A stretch of DNA of 64,000 nucleotides, taken from Symmetrospora coprosmae (Eukaryota; Basidiomycota; Cystobasidiomycetes; Symmetrosporaceae). Shown here in pieces: positions 1 to 10,515 of this stretch. Below the pieces are notes generated by a model that did not search any database, had not been told where the DNA came from, and worked only from the letters and a program-made list of their open reading frames with translations. The position numbers were made by a program, and so were the translations under genes. Each line of letters begins with the position of its first letter. Position 1 is the stretch's first letter. The DNA is taken from assembly GCA_008802785.1 (NCBI GenBank), contig VUYT01000028.1:186001-250000 (forward strand), read 5' to 3'.

Positions 1-984
1 ATCGTCAAGTACGCCGAGTACAGCCAAAGGCACAGTGAGTGCGACAAAGGCTCGCCCCCGTGCCGGTGTCACCGTTATGGAGCTGACTCTGCTGAACCTT
101 CAGTGGTTGTCATTCCCGTCACCATCTGGCTCACCTGCGAGGCTGCGGGAGACGTCCTTCTAGCTGTCTCGCTCATCGGCTTCCTCTTCGCGTACCGCTC
201 GCAGACCGAGTTTGACCGAACCAAATCGTGAGTCATGAATTGACTGGCCGCTACGTGAGCGAAGAGAGCCTGACGATATGTTACTCGCACATGGTAGCCT
301 CCTGCAGCGCCTCATCCTGATGTCTGCCCAATCCGGATCAGTCACCTCCATCGTCGCTCTTATCGCCCTCTGCATTTATCTATCAGACAACGAGGGCAAC
401 GTCTCGGTCGGCAGTGAGTCAAGACTTTTCGATGTCCGGATTCCAACAGACTGATGCGATTGCGGACCCTCCACCAGTTGCGTTCTGCCTTGGTCGTCTC
501 TACACCTTGACGATGCTGCTCAGTGCGTGCTCCCCCGAGTTTCTCAGTCTGCCTCATAGCCCTGACTGACGCTGCTGCACTACCGATCTACAGACCTGAA
601 CATCCGAGGAGCCGGCAACGTGCAGGCTGGCTCGAGCGGCGGTGCCGGCAAGACGACTACTTTCGCGTATCCGCTCGGGCAGACACGCATGGGCCGCGAG
701 AATGCAGTTCAGGAGGAGACGATGCATGCCATGTACGTCGACCTCAGGTCGTCATCCGGCGTCCCAACGTATACTCACACCATGTCATTCGCTTTCTTCT
801 CGCGAGCAGCACGGTGCAGCACGACGTCAACATCCACATTGACGACGAGCGAGACGACTTTACGGTCGAGAAGCGCAGCGTTCCGGTCATGTTCGTGAAC
901 GACCAGCGCGAGACTTCGGATCTCGAGTACGACGGCGAGAGCCAAAAGAGCATGTCGAAAGTGGCATACCTCCCGGGGCAATGA
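1..984 (+). CDS. DUF6534-type integral membrane protein, 3' part
   Basis: The gene runs in from the left edge, so its start and first membrane segments are missing. Exons read as about 1-34, 104-227, 298-413, 478-522, 594-732 and 810-984, and the phases agree at every junction. The visible protein has hydrophobic helices with short polar loops: a helix around VTIWLTCEAAGDVLLAVSLI followed by FLFAYRSQTEFDRTKS, then LLQRLILMSAQSGSVTSIVA and a helix ending in a YTLTMLLSLNIR-like segment. This order (helix, 'R..TEF.RT', 'L+RL...Q.G..T', 'LY..T+L..LN+R') is the pattern of the basidiomycete DUF6534 family, whose function is unknown. The cytoplasmic tail from about 600 is Gly/Ser-rich, then acidic (DVNIHIDDERDDFTVEKR). 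Such tails vary in the family. Family assignment is from memory of the motif pattern; no function is proposed. Confidence 0.72.
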
Positions 985-1348
985 GCGCCGTCAGCGGTCG
1001 GCAGGAGAGGACAGGGAAAGAGGCAGGCCCTAAATTAGGCACCACATTCGTTGAGAGGTAGACTACTGCTTAGGGTAGAGCGTGCATGTAGAGAGATGAG
1101 GATGCAGCTGCTGAAGGAAGACAATGCTACCATGTACTCTATGCGACGCGACCTCGTCTCCGTCATCCGTCCTGCGTCACGTGCCCTCTTGTTGTTCTCT
1201 TTCCCTCTTCCCCTCCCGCGATTCTTCTGCGGTGCTCGTGTTCAGAAAGAGTGCAGGCGGAGACGCTCTGCAAGCTCGTCTGAATTAGGAGAGAGTCTTC
1301 CCTCCTCGCCCCCTGGAAGCCGCCTCAGCCCGTACGGCCAGACGCGCC
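985..1348. other. Intergenic, DUF6534 gene to POT1
   Basis: A 364-base spacer between two plus-strand genes. It holds the 3' region of the first gene and the promoter and leader of POT1. A CT-rich stretch lies near 1195-1225, common before fungal start codons. I see no convincing additional gene; the open frame at 1051-1476 has no recognisable protein features and overlaps the POT1 start. Confidence 0.5.
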
Positions 1349-4300
1349 ATGCCAGGGCAGAAGAGGGCCAGGGAGGACGGCGCGCGCGAGGGAAGCGCAG
1401 TATCGCAGGCGAGTTCGGCCAAGGAGCAAAGCAGGAGCAAGAAGAAGAGCAAGCACAGCGACAAAGGGTTGTCTGATGCTCCACCCCTCACCGCTCGCTC
1501 CGTGTCTCTGGCGATGCTGCCCACTCTCAAAGCCACGTCGCCCACTTTGCGCGTTGGTGGCAGCGGCGCCCACGGCATCCAGGCACTCCAAGCTGGAGGG
1601 CAACAGAAAGGCCAGAAGCCAGCGAAAGCTCTCATCGATCATTCAGTGGTAGCACTGGGTACCATCGCCGCTCTCAAGGTCATGTCTTCCCCCATCTTCA
1701 CCGTCACCTTCGCCCTCGTCGCTCCGCCCTCTCCGCCCGTCTCGGGAGACGCCCCCGCAACCTCCGCTCTGACGGAGAACGGAGGTAACAGACATCAGTC
1801 ACACTCACTCTCTCACCTACCGTACACTTCCTTCGTCTCATCATCCTCCCTTCTCCCGCCCGACGCTCTCGAGGTTACCCTGTCTGGCGACTGGGCACAG
1901 CAGCTGTGTGGCAACGACCTGCACTCGCCAGTGCTCAAGAACGGCTGCACCCTTGCCTTGTCTTTCAAGCAGGGCAAGTGGGATGCCAAGCCGCACACCT
2001 CGGCCCAATCAACCCAGTATCGCACATCATCGCAGTGGAGGCTGCTCTTCGTTCGGGGATGCGAGCTCTGGGTCGCTCGCGATGAGAGCCACGCTCCGGC
2101 ACAGCAGGCGGCATGGATCCACAGCAGCACCTTCGCAGCAGCTCTGGGGCGTGCCACATCAGTCAGCGCGAGCGCATCAAGCGAGAGCACGGAAAGCTTA
2201 AAGTCGGACACACAGCCCAGCAGCACGGACGGACAGAATGGTAGCGGACCGTCCAATGCACCAGACAGCGCCCAGAGGGCTTGGACAGCAATTTCACATC
2301 GCCCGCAAGGCAAAGATATAACTCAAGAGGAACCATGCGAGCGCGAGAAGCAAGAAAGAGCCGAGCTCGACAGGTGCCTGGAGCAATTTGAGGTGGAGCG
2401 AGACGCGGAGCGGATGGTACAGGCTGCCTTCCTCCCAGGACAGTCAGCGCCGATGCTGCCCGCAACAGCGGCTTCTCTTCAGCTCAACGGACATACCGAC
2501 GGCATGAACAACACTCCCGCTCAACTTCATCACCAACTAGTTGAGCCCGCAAACCCCTACCAGGGGGGTTGCCCTTTCGCCAAGTACGACACGTGCGCTG
2601 AGCTGCGCATGCGCAAGGGCGATACGACCACCGTCAATGTCTTCGGGGTAGTCGATGCACCAGAAGGGATTGTTGAGAGTGAGTGCGCGCTTCTGTGTGC
2701 GTCAAAACCTTTCGCAAAATCTGATCAGGGACTCGCGCGACGCTTTGCGACCGTGGCTCTGACCGTGGCAGGGCCACTTAGGGATGTACCATACTCCTCC
2801 AATTTCAGTCTGGTCGATGTCTCCACCCCTACCGAGCTGGGAGACTTCATTCGCGTCAGTGTGCAGGGATATCAGCGGGCAGGCTTGCCAGAGGTCAACA
2901 AGGGCGACGTCGTTCTCATTCAAGGTATCAAGGTCAGTGGAGGTACCATGCGGGACGGCTCAGATGGTTGCTGCCATCGCGAATATTCTGACTTGCTGAT
3001 GGCACGCCTTTTCCGAGCAGACCGCCGCAGCTTACCGAACCAAACTCCTTGCTTACCTGGACAATCAGCCCGTATGGAGGGTATGGACACCCCCCATGCT
3101 GCACGGTGGACTTATCACCTCAGATCATTTGAACGAGGCAGCCATTCGAAGCTCACGGAGTAAGCGTCTGTCGTCCTGCGTGTGCGACACACCGCTCTTG
3201 CTGGCGGATGAGCGAGATCTGACGTGGAACGCTTAGACGCTCCGCCCTGGATTTCCGATGACGACAAGCTCCAAATGGTCCGCCTGGCCAACTGGTACCA
3301 GGGAGCTGGGCAGACAGCAATTCCGAGCCAGCCGTCCTACTCTGGTGCAACCCAGTACGTGACGAGCGCTGTCCCTGCTGGATCGTGGTCGGTAGGCGGA
3401 AGACCCTTCAAGCTCCTCGAGGCTCTGCGGGAGCCTGATGGCAGGGCAGACTACTTTGACTGCGCAGTCGAGGTGAATTCGCTCTCTCCGTGCCCACCGA
3501 TTTTCATAGCGCTTTAGCTAAGCACACTCCAACAGCTTGTGCAAGAGCTATCGAGATACGATCGGGGCGCCTTCGAGTATTCTGCATGTGTTACCGACTA
3601 TACGACCAACGAAGCTTTCGGGGATCTCTACCCAGACGAGGCTAGCATCGTGCCGAACTCAGTCTTCCAGATCGACTTTGATGCTGGTCTCACGGACGAA
3701 GCCAAAGCATCCATCCGATTAGCTCTGGACAGGGTTGGCAATGTCGTTCGCATCAACAATATTCGCAACGGCCGGAACAACGGGACTGGCGGTCTTCAGG
3801 GCCGGGTAGGAAGTCGGGGCAAGGGATTCTGTATCACACTCTTGCCAGACGAGCATCCTCTCAAGCAAGATCTGCTCAAGTACGTATTCTAAGGCTGAAG
3901 GCGTGCTTCGATTTCAAGCTGATCGAGCAACTCTCCACGCGCTTGCCAGGCGTAAGCAGGATACCCTCTCACGCCTGCATATTGCGGCCGCGGGCGTCAA
4001 CGAAGAAGAGCACGGCAACGGGGCAGACGACTCTGGCTTCGCTTCCAGCGATGACAATGCGGGGCCTGTGAAGCCTACTCCAGCACGACCGGCGCCTGTG
4101 AGAGACCCTAGTATCAAAGTGTCTCCGACCAGCGGGTCGCTACCACCTACTCCAGCAGCCCAGCCGATCAAGCAGCCTACTACAAGCGCTTTGTCTAACA
4201 GGCCTCCCAGTACGGCGACAATCACGCACTTGCGTTCCACCCGAGTCAAGAAGCTGTGCGACGTGGACTGTCCTTCAAAAGTTGGGCCCGTCTTCGATCT

Positions 4301-5591
4301 GTACTGCGAGGTGTGTTACGCATGTCCGAGTGACACGGCGGGCCCGCTGACGCAGAGCTGCGTGTCATAATTCTGCCAGGTGTTGGAGATCGGCTTTGTA
4401 GGAACAAGCGTCCAACTCTGCGTGACTGACTTTACGACGCACCAGAACCTGCGATCATTCAGCTTCGGCAATGCGTCCTTCGAGCACGTCGCCTTTGAAG
4501 TTACCGTCTGGGGAGATGCGCACGCAGAGAAGCTAGAAGGCGTCGAACCAGGCGACCGCATCCTGCTCGAGGTGGTGGCTCCGAAAGTGGGCAGATGGGA
4601 GAACCAATTCGCCAAGAACGGCGATACGAGACTGCTCGAGGGGCAGGTGGGCGACAAGTACAAGAACTTCAAAGTGACGAAGCTTGATAAGAATCACCCG
4701 GAGTATCAAGTCCTGAGTCGGGCGCAGGAAGCGCTCGGCGTAATCGTCAAGGAGGAAGAGGCAGACTCAGAGCCAGACGCCACCAGTGCGTTCGCCCCTG
4801 GAAGAGTGGTAGCCGAGCATTACGCGACGACTGCTGACTTTGTGTCTATCCGACAGGGCAAGCGGCCGCCAAGCAGTCCCATATGACGAGCGTCCTTTGC
4901 AGGCATTCCGATGTGCCGGAGGAGTCGGCGCGTTTCATCAGGAGGCACATGTCTGGCGAGGATGAACGGTACCGCCTTCGAGGACGCGTGCTTGCAACCG
5001 AGCCGGCGAACCTTGATCATCTCCTGCTTGCCGTCTGCCGCAGGTGTGAGACCGAGTGAGCATCTCATCCTGCCTGTGCCGTCTCACGAGATTTTGAGTG
5101 AGAGTCCGCCTGTCGCGTTCGCCACAGGCTCGTACGCGGAGCAAGTCTTTGCAGCACCTGCCCAGACAGTCTGCAGAAGAGCAATCTCGAGTACGAGTGG
5201 AGCTTTGCACTCACCATGGATATTGAGCAAGAAGGCTGCGAGATATTCGGACTCCCACCCGATACCGACTACAGCTTGCACGTTCATGTGGCAGAACGAT
5301 CTGGAGAGACGGTGAGTGTGGGCTGCAATGAGGCAGACGGCGGCCGCTACTGACGGCAAAGCCTGCAATCACAATCAGACCTTCCTGAACGACCTGGAGC
5401 CAAGCCCAGCCAACCTCGCCGAAGCTGCTTCCTTGATTCGCAAGCTCATGTACAGGCCCGACGAGGCGGCACACAGCGGTCCCGTATTCGACTTTTGCAT
5501 CAGCTGGATGGGAAGCGAGAGAGTAGCATTCATAAGTCAGACTGCCATCATGCGGGAGGGCAGGCACATCAAGTGGTATGATGAGGAGTAG
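1349..5591 (+). CDS. POT1: Protection of telomeres protein POT1 (telomere single-strand DNA-binding protein)
   Basis: This protein would bind the G-rich 3' overhang of telomeres and shield chromosome ends. Ten exons (1349-2678, 2772-2932, 3021-3159, 3237-3472, 3536-3879, 3950-4310, 4380-4785, 4857-5055, 5128-5311, 5379-5591) give 1190 codons in a single frame. The core telomere-binding OB folds begin near residue 415 (KGDTTTVNVFGVV, then FSLVDVSTPTELGDFIRVSV); a second OB fold includes EYSACVTDYTTN and VVRINNIRNGRNN, and a further one VQLCVTDFTTHQNL. The C-terminal domain has a split zinc motif, CRRC then CSTC, just before a last OB-like segment, as in the human POT1 C-terminal domain that contacts TPP1. 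Residues about 100-260 look like an additional beta-rich domain before the canonical folds; U. maydis Pot1 is known to have an extra N-terminal OB fold, so I infer the same here. The N-terminus is basic (MPGQKRAREDGAREG) and may be nuclear-targeting. Confidence 0.9.
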
Positions 5592-5798
5592 AGGAAGAAC
5601 AGTTGAAGAGTGCGGGCATTTTCAGCGAGACCAATCGTAACATTCGCAGGAGGGGCATCATTTGCACTAGCACTAAATGCTCAGCAATCGCAGAGGTCGC
5701 AGCAGTAATCGAAGTTTCAGTGCCGGTGATGTTGTAGTAGAGCTTGCGCACTCTCCCGCTCCTACACAGCAGTAACCGATCAAAGTTCTTCTCACCAT

Positions 5799-6974
5799 TT
5801 AGAGCTTCTTCACATTGGCTTCTGTCCATCCGAGCTCGCCTAGAATCCCTGTGACCGGATCTCGTGCAGCATTCAGCCCTCGCGGCCCTGCTATACTGCT
5901 GATGAAGCTGTACGGGAGAAGGCGCGCCTGTGTCAATGGCGACGTCCATTCTGCATGCAGCTACTGAATAAACTCACCCGTCCGGCCCGCAGACGATGAT
6001 TTGCGTCTGACCAGCTTTCTGCGCTTGACCGACTACCTGCGAGACTTGCCTCTGGCTAAGTCTGCTCGTACAAGCATGGATCTCGAGCCTGTCGAGCTGT
6101 TCTCGGGGCAGTGTATGCGCCAACAGACTCGTTTCGGGTGTAGACGACGTGTACAGCAGGGTGATTTTGCTGGGAAGTGGGGCTTTCTGGTGGAGAAGCT
6201 GTGCTAGCGGCGTGATGCCCGTACCGCCAGCGATCTGCGAGAGGGGACTCGTGAGCACAGGGCTGGCCACGGTACTGAAGCTGAAGGTGCACTCACGAAG
6301 ATCAAGTGCTCGCACTCCGGCAGTGTCCATGTTCGCACAGGCCCTCGCGCATAGACTGTATCCTGGGCTTTCAGGCGATGCAGGTAGCTTGAGACCTCAC
6401 CATCGTTGTAGCGTTTGACGAGCATTCGGATGGCCCGGACATCAGGTGCGGAACCTTCTCGATTCTTCGGTTCAAAGCAGTCAAGAGACAGTGGCGTGTA
6501 CGCGCGCTGGATCTGGAGCTCGGGCTGGCGGATGTAGATCGCCTGCAGCGGCGTGTCTGCTGGTTCCGGGTAGGCGGCAGGATCGGGGAGGAGATGCGCC
6601 GGGAGTTCGAGCGTGATGATGGAGCTGTCTGGCGTCACACGCTCGACGGATCGAAGTGAGAGAGGGGTGAAATGCGAGTACGAGAGCTGAGGCGTAGCTG
6701 GCGTCGCCTGCTGCCAGAGATACAGGCCCGTTCCCGTGCCGCCTAGCAAGAGAGCAGCAAGGCCGAACGCGCCGCGTTGCGGTCCTCGCGTATTATGGCC
6801 CCTGGATGGTCCAGCGCTCGAGCCGGATGCCGAGCTGGTATAGGCGCGCTTTTCGGAATGCCCGGCTGTGAGGCCTCGGGGCCTCGGGACAGATGTCGAA
6901 GGTTTCGAAGAAAGTGTACGGAGCAGCCGAGCTGCATCGGCCGAGCGCGCCAGAGCGCACTGTTGGCAGTACAT
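5799..6974 (-). CDS. FAD/NAD-dependent oxidoreductase of the cytochrome b5 reductase fold, mitochondrial (CYC2-like)
   Basis: Three exons join cleanly. The N-terminus is Arg/Ser/Ala-rich with a hydrophobic segment near residue 70 (GAFGLAALLLGGTGTGLYLW), fitting a mitochondrial presequence followed by one inner-membrane anchor. The FAD-binding part has the signature RAYTPLS and then GEVSSYLHRLKAQDTVYARGP. The nucleotide-binding part begins IAGGTGITPLAQLL and ends with IIVCGPDG, then ISSIAGPRG and a C-terminus GELGWTEANVKKL. These are the ferredoxin-NADP reductase superfamily motifs in order. The anchor plus layout resembles yeast Cyc2, which helps haem attachment to cytochrome c, more than the outer-membrane reductase Mcr1. 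I am sure of the fold and less sure of the exact orthologue. It lies tail to tail with POT1, 207 bases apart. Confidence 0.8.
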
Positions 6975-7190
6975 GTCACACGATCAGGCAGGAAAGCGAG
7001 GGTCCGGCGCAGCGTCGTGTGAAGGAGATGAGACTTGGGGTTTGTGCGGAGGGAGGTCCGAGCTACACTTGTCGAGTCCAGGATGTGTAACAGGCCCAGT
7101 TCGAGAGGAGGTTACTGCAATAAGGTACAGCTATCATGCACAACAACATGCTATACTTGACAGAGCTACATCAGTACGACCAGGCGCACC

Positions 7191-9502
7191 TCACTTCTTT
7201 TGCGTCACAGCTTCCCTCTGCTGTCGTTTCGCCACGGCCTTCTGCCGCTCCTCTGTGGCTTTCGATTCCAGCCACTCGCACCCGTCCGAGAACTCGCAGC
7301 TGCGACACTTGTTCGTCTCGTCAATGGCTACACCTATCGGTGCCTGTTGGAATGCGCGATTCCCGCGACCTGCGTGTCAGCTCTGGCTAGCAACGGCTGC
7401 CACGCAGATGAAAGACCTACCCGACCATGCCAGAACGACAGTGCCAGCTCGAGATAGGCTTCCAACCTGGTCGCATCATGCTGGAACGTCTCGGTCCCAA
7501 TGATGCTGCCCTCCTGCTCTGCGCGCACGGCCTGAGCCCGGGCTGCTATCTCCTGTGTGCTGGGCGGAGTTGCCTTCGCGGTACTCGCCATCGACTCGGT
7601 GCGACGGCGTTTCGGAGTCGCCGCAAGGGCAAGCGGCTTGCTCAACGAGGGCACTGCTTCCTCATCGGAAGTCAGATCGATGCAGATCGAGGCTGATGGC
7701 GGCGCTGCAACTTGGCTGGCAAGAGCGGGCGCGCTCGGAGCATCCGTCTGGGAAGACGAGGTGACGCCTGACAGTGCTTCAGAATTGATGAGACTGGCAG
7801 CTATGGCTCGCTGTAGATCCTCGTCCTCGTCGGACGAAACAGTGATTGATATGGCAGACGATGAAGAGGATATGGCAGTTGATGTCGATGCATCCTGGCC
7901 GCCCCGTCTGCCTTGTCTTGCCTTCTTCTTGTCCGGTCTCCACATGCGAGGCGCGTTGGCATCCCCTCGCATGCGGTAGACCAGCTCGAGCTGATCCTGC
8001 AGCGGGCCCATCTCGGCGTGTACGCGGCTCAGCGCATTTGTCATATCCCCGAGCGTCGTAGCCTTCGTAGCATCATCCGCGCCGAGACCTTCGCAGATGA
8101 CTCGTGTCTGCTCCAAGAACGAGGTCGAGAATTGCTCTGTCGGATAAAGAGCAACGTGTGCATAGAAGCGCTGCCAGTCGAACTGGCTACGGGCGTGCAT
8201 GTCGAAGAACGTCTTGTAGAGCATGAGCTGAAAGCGGGACTGTCGACGGATCGAGGCGAGCGTCAGCACGAGTTCCCGGTGTTCAAAAGTGCCAGCAGAA
8301 GTAACGCACTGCGACAGTATGTTCGGCACGCGGCTTGGAGCGCGATCTGCGGGTCTTGGAGTCTACGAGGAACAGCCCCGTCTGCAAGGGTTTGGCAGGG
8401 CTCTTGCTCTGGAAGTAGAAGGAGATCTTCTCGCTATCCGCTTGGTTGGATGCGTCCGTGCCCTCCTTCTCTTGCCCAGGCAGGACGCGTCTCTCAATCT
8501 CGTCGAGAACGCCAATCACAAACACATCCTTCACAAAGCCAAAGACTGGAATCTCGCGAGCTTTGCCTGCGTCTCGCAGGGTGACGAGACTGACTATCTG
8601 GTTAAGAATTCTGGGAGCGCAGAAGTAGGAATTAGGCGCGGGCATTGGGCTGACAGGCGGAAGCAGAGCCGCACGCACCGGAGACCCCATTTGTCGGCTT
8701 TGCTGGTCGTGCGGACATACACCTGCTCCGGATGCACCTCTCGCTCGAGCACTTTGTGAACCTGTCGGCCCTTCTCCAGCACCTTCTCATGGGCTATGGC
8801 GATCTTCTTGTCGACCTGGAGGGGAAAAGGCAAGAGGGATCAGCGTGCAAATGACTGCCGGGAATCCCCGGGCACCCCACCTTGATCTCCTTTCCAGCGG
8901 CAGTGACGATCTTCTCTGGCTGGGGACAGTGCAGGCGTAGGTAGACGAAAGCGATGTGAGCACTCTAGCCTCTTCACAGCCTGTGTCGATGTGTTCCCGC
9001 TGCGCACCCGGGCTTCCGGCTTTAAGTCGCGTCTTCCGAGAAGGGAGTACGAGTACTGTACTTCGCACCATCCTCCCGGAGCAGTGAGGTCCGTGACCGA
9101 TAGGAAGCCGCGTCTCTTTCTGAACTGGTCGTACAGCGTCCTGGAAGCGCGCCTGGCTGCTCCTCCTGCTCCCGTGGCGGCGGCGGAGCTGACCATGAGG
9201 TCTTCGATGTCGTCGACGAGCTCGGCGCTCGCGTCGTCCGCGTCAGCTCGCGCGAGAAGGTCGTACAGGATCAGCAGCTCCTCCTCATCTTGCTGCTTCG
9301 GGTGTGACTCTGCGAGCTGCGGTGGAGCTGCGGTGGTGGTGGTGGTGGTTGTAGCTGCTGCGACTGCCGCCTCGTGATCCGAGGCGATGACGATGCTCTC
9401 CGCTGCGAGCACCGGGGCAGGAGACGGCACCGAGGCCTCTGCTATCAGAGCAGCTTCGTCCCAGTCAATGTCGTCGTCGTCGTCGATATCAAAGTCAGAC
9501 AT
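7191..9502 (-). CDS. EXO5: Exonuclease V, Fe-S cluster single-strand DNA exonuclease (EXO5/DEM1)
   Basis: EXO5 enzymes degrade single-stranded DNA, in mitochondria in budding yeast and in the nucleus elsewhere. The protein opens with an acidic stretch (MSDFDIDDDDDIDWDEAALI), then LSVTDLTAPGGWCEVQYSYS, which holds the first cluster cysteine. Next come KGRQVHKVLEREVHPEQVYV, GFVKDVFVIGVLDEIER with nuclease-core acidic residues, and LVDSKTRRSRSKP, the D-x-K/TRR catalytic motif. SRFQLMLYKTFFD follows. The C-terminus carries KCRSCEFSDGCEW, the last three cysteines of the 4Fe-4S cluster. About six introns are needed, all with matching phase. An internal Ser/acidic low-complexity insertion (about 7600-7950) lies before the last cysteines. 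An in-frame upstream ATG at 9595 would add a basic Arg/Ser-rich leader that could target mitochondria. Stop at 7191-7193. Confidence 0.93.
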
Positions 9503-9860
9503 CCGCGCGTCATGCTGGCGGGCCCGCCTTCTCACAGTGAGGCAGTCGATGAAAGAGCAAGAGACACGCGAGCGCGACCGACCATACGAAGACACTCTGC
9601 GCGGGCCTCGAGAAGTCCTGATCTAAGTGGTGCATTGCAGCAGGATGTGCATAATGACAACAACAGTAAGGGGAAGGTTCCCTTGATGTGCTCCGAGAAG
9701 GATGTGCCTGGCGACCAGGTGCTCTCGTAACCAGGCGGCGGCTCGCCGGACAGGGGATTGCGACGCTAGGCAGAGCGGTGACTCCGAGGAGGCGCAGCGC
9801 TGGCGAGAAGCCATCCCAGTCCGCATGTGCTCGCTGCATCTATCCTGCGAACCTTCCAGT
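9503..9860. other. Spacer between VMA9 stop and EXO5 start
   Basis: Both neighbours are on the minus strand. This 358-base stretch must hold the VMA9 3' end and the EXO5 promoter. The minus-strand frame stays open upstream of the chosen EXO5 start to 9595, allowing an alternative longer N-terminus. I recognise no further gene. Confidence 0.4.
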
Positions 9861-10335
9861 CTAGTCCTCGAATCGGAGATCCGACCGTTTGGGCGCTGTT
9901 CCAACCAGACTGGTCAGCGTGGTCTCCAGCGATGCAGCCTGAACGATAGCAGCGGCAGCGTGACGGCTCCTGATCGCTCTTGCTACTCACCGACCATGGG
10001 GTGCATCTGCGCGAGGTAGACGATGGCCCACCTGCATAGAGACCGTCATCAGATGCAGGCTAACTGCTTGGTCAGGGCCAGGGCGGCTCAAGCCCTCACT
10101 CACATCAGGGTGCACGCCGTCACAGTCAACTGCAGGCAAGTCTTGTAGACGCTAGAGGGGCAGCACAGAGAGACGACACCACTGTCAGTACTTGCTAGCA
10201 GATGGCAGAGAGCTTGCCCGTGCGTGCGCAGCGAACGACTCACACCTGGTTCTCGCCCTTTGGGATGGCCCGTCCGCCAAAGACGGCGACGGCCGTCATG
10301 ACTGCTGCCACAATGGGGATGGTGAGGTTCGCCAT
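9861..10335 (-). CDS. VMA9: V-type H+-ATPase subunit e (Vma9), 71 residues
   Basis: This is a small membrane subunit of the V0 sector of the vacuolar proton pump. Four short exons (10335-10244, 10151-10104, 10031-9991, 9895-9861) total 216 bases, exactly 72 codons with the stop, so ordinary ORF calling misses it. The protein has two transmembrane helices. The first, from MANLTIPIVAAVMTAVAVFG, leads into the family motif PKGENQ. The second includes VTACTLMWAIVYLAQMHP and is followed by the basic tail PKRSDLRFED. The order PKGENQ, CC/CTLMWAI.YLAQ.HP and a charged tail matches subunit e from yeast and animals, as does the length. It is divergent from NCS2 with 180 bases between start codons. Confidence 0.95.
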
Positions 10336-10515
10336 GCCTTCTGTCTGTGCAAGGCTCCTTGATGCTGCACGATGATGCGAGATACGCTCGAGGCTGCGAT
10401 CCTGCCTGTTGGGCTCTGGCAAAGGGCAAGCTCCAGCCGAGCCTCAGTGGCAAAAGGCCGTCTTTCTCCTGCCAACACAACTCTCAACCACTCCATCGAG
10501 ACTGGACGCGCGAAC
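10336..10515. promoter_or_regulatory. Shared divergent promoter, VMA9 / NCS2
   Basis: Only 180 bases separate the start codons of two genes read in opposite directions, so both core promoters must lie here. No clear TATA box is visible. The stretch has mixed sequence with short C/T-rich runs near the NCS2 side. Confidence 0.6.

Noticed and set aside
3879-3960. Apparent frameshift and stop inside POT1 after LLKYVF
   Set aside because: A standard 70-base intron (3880-3949, GTACGT...GCCAG with a CTGAT branch) removes it and restores the frame.
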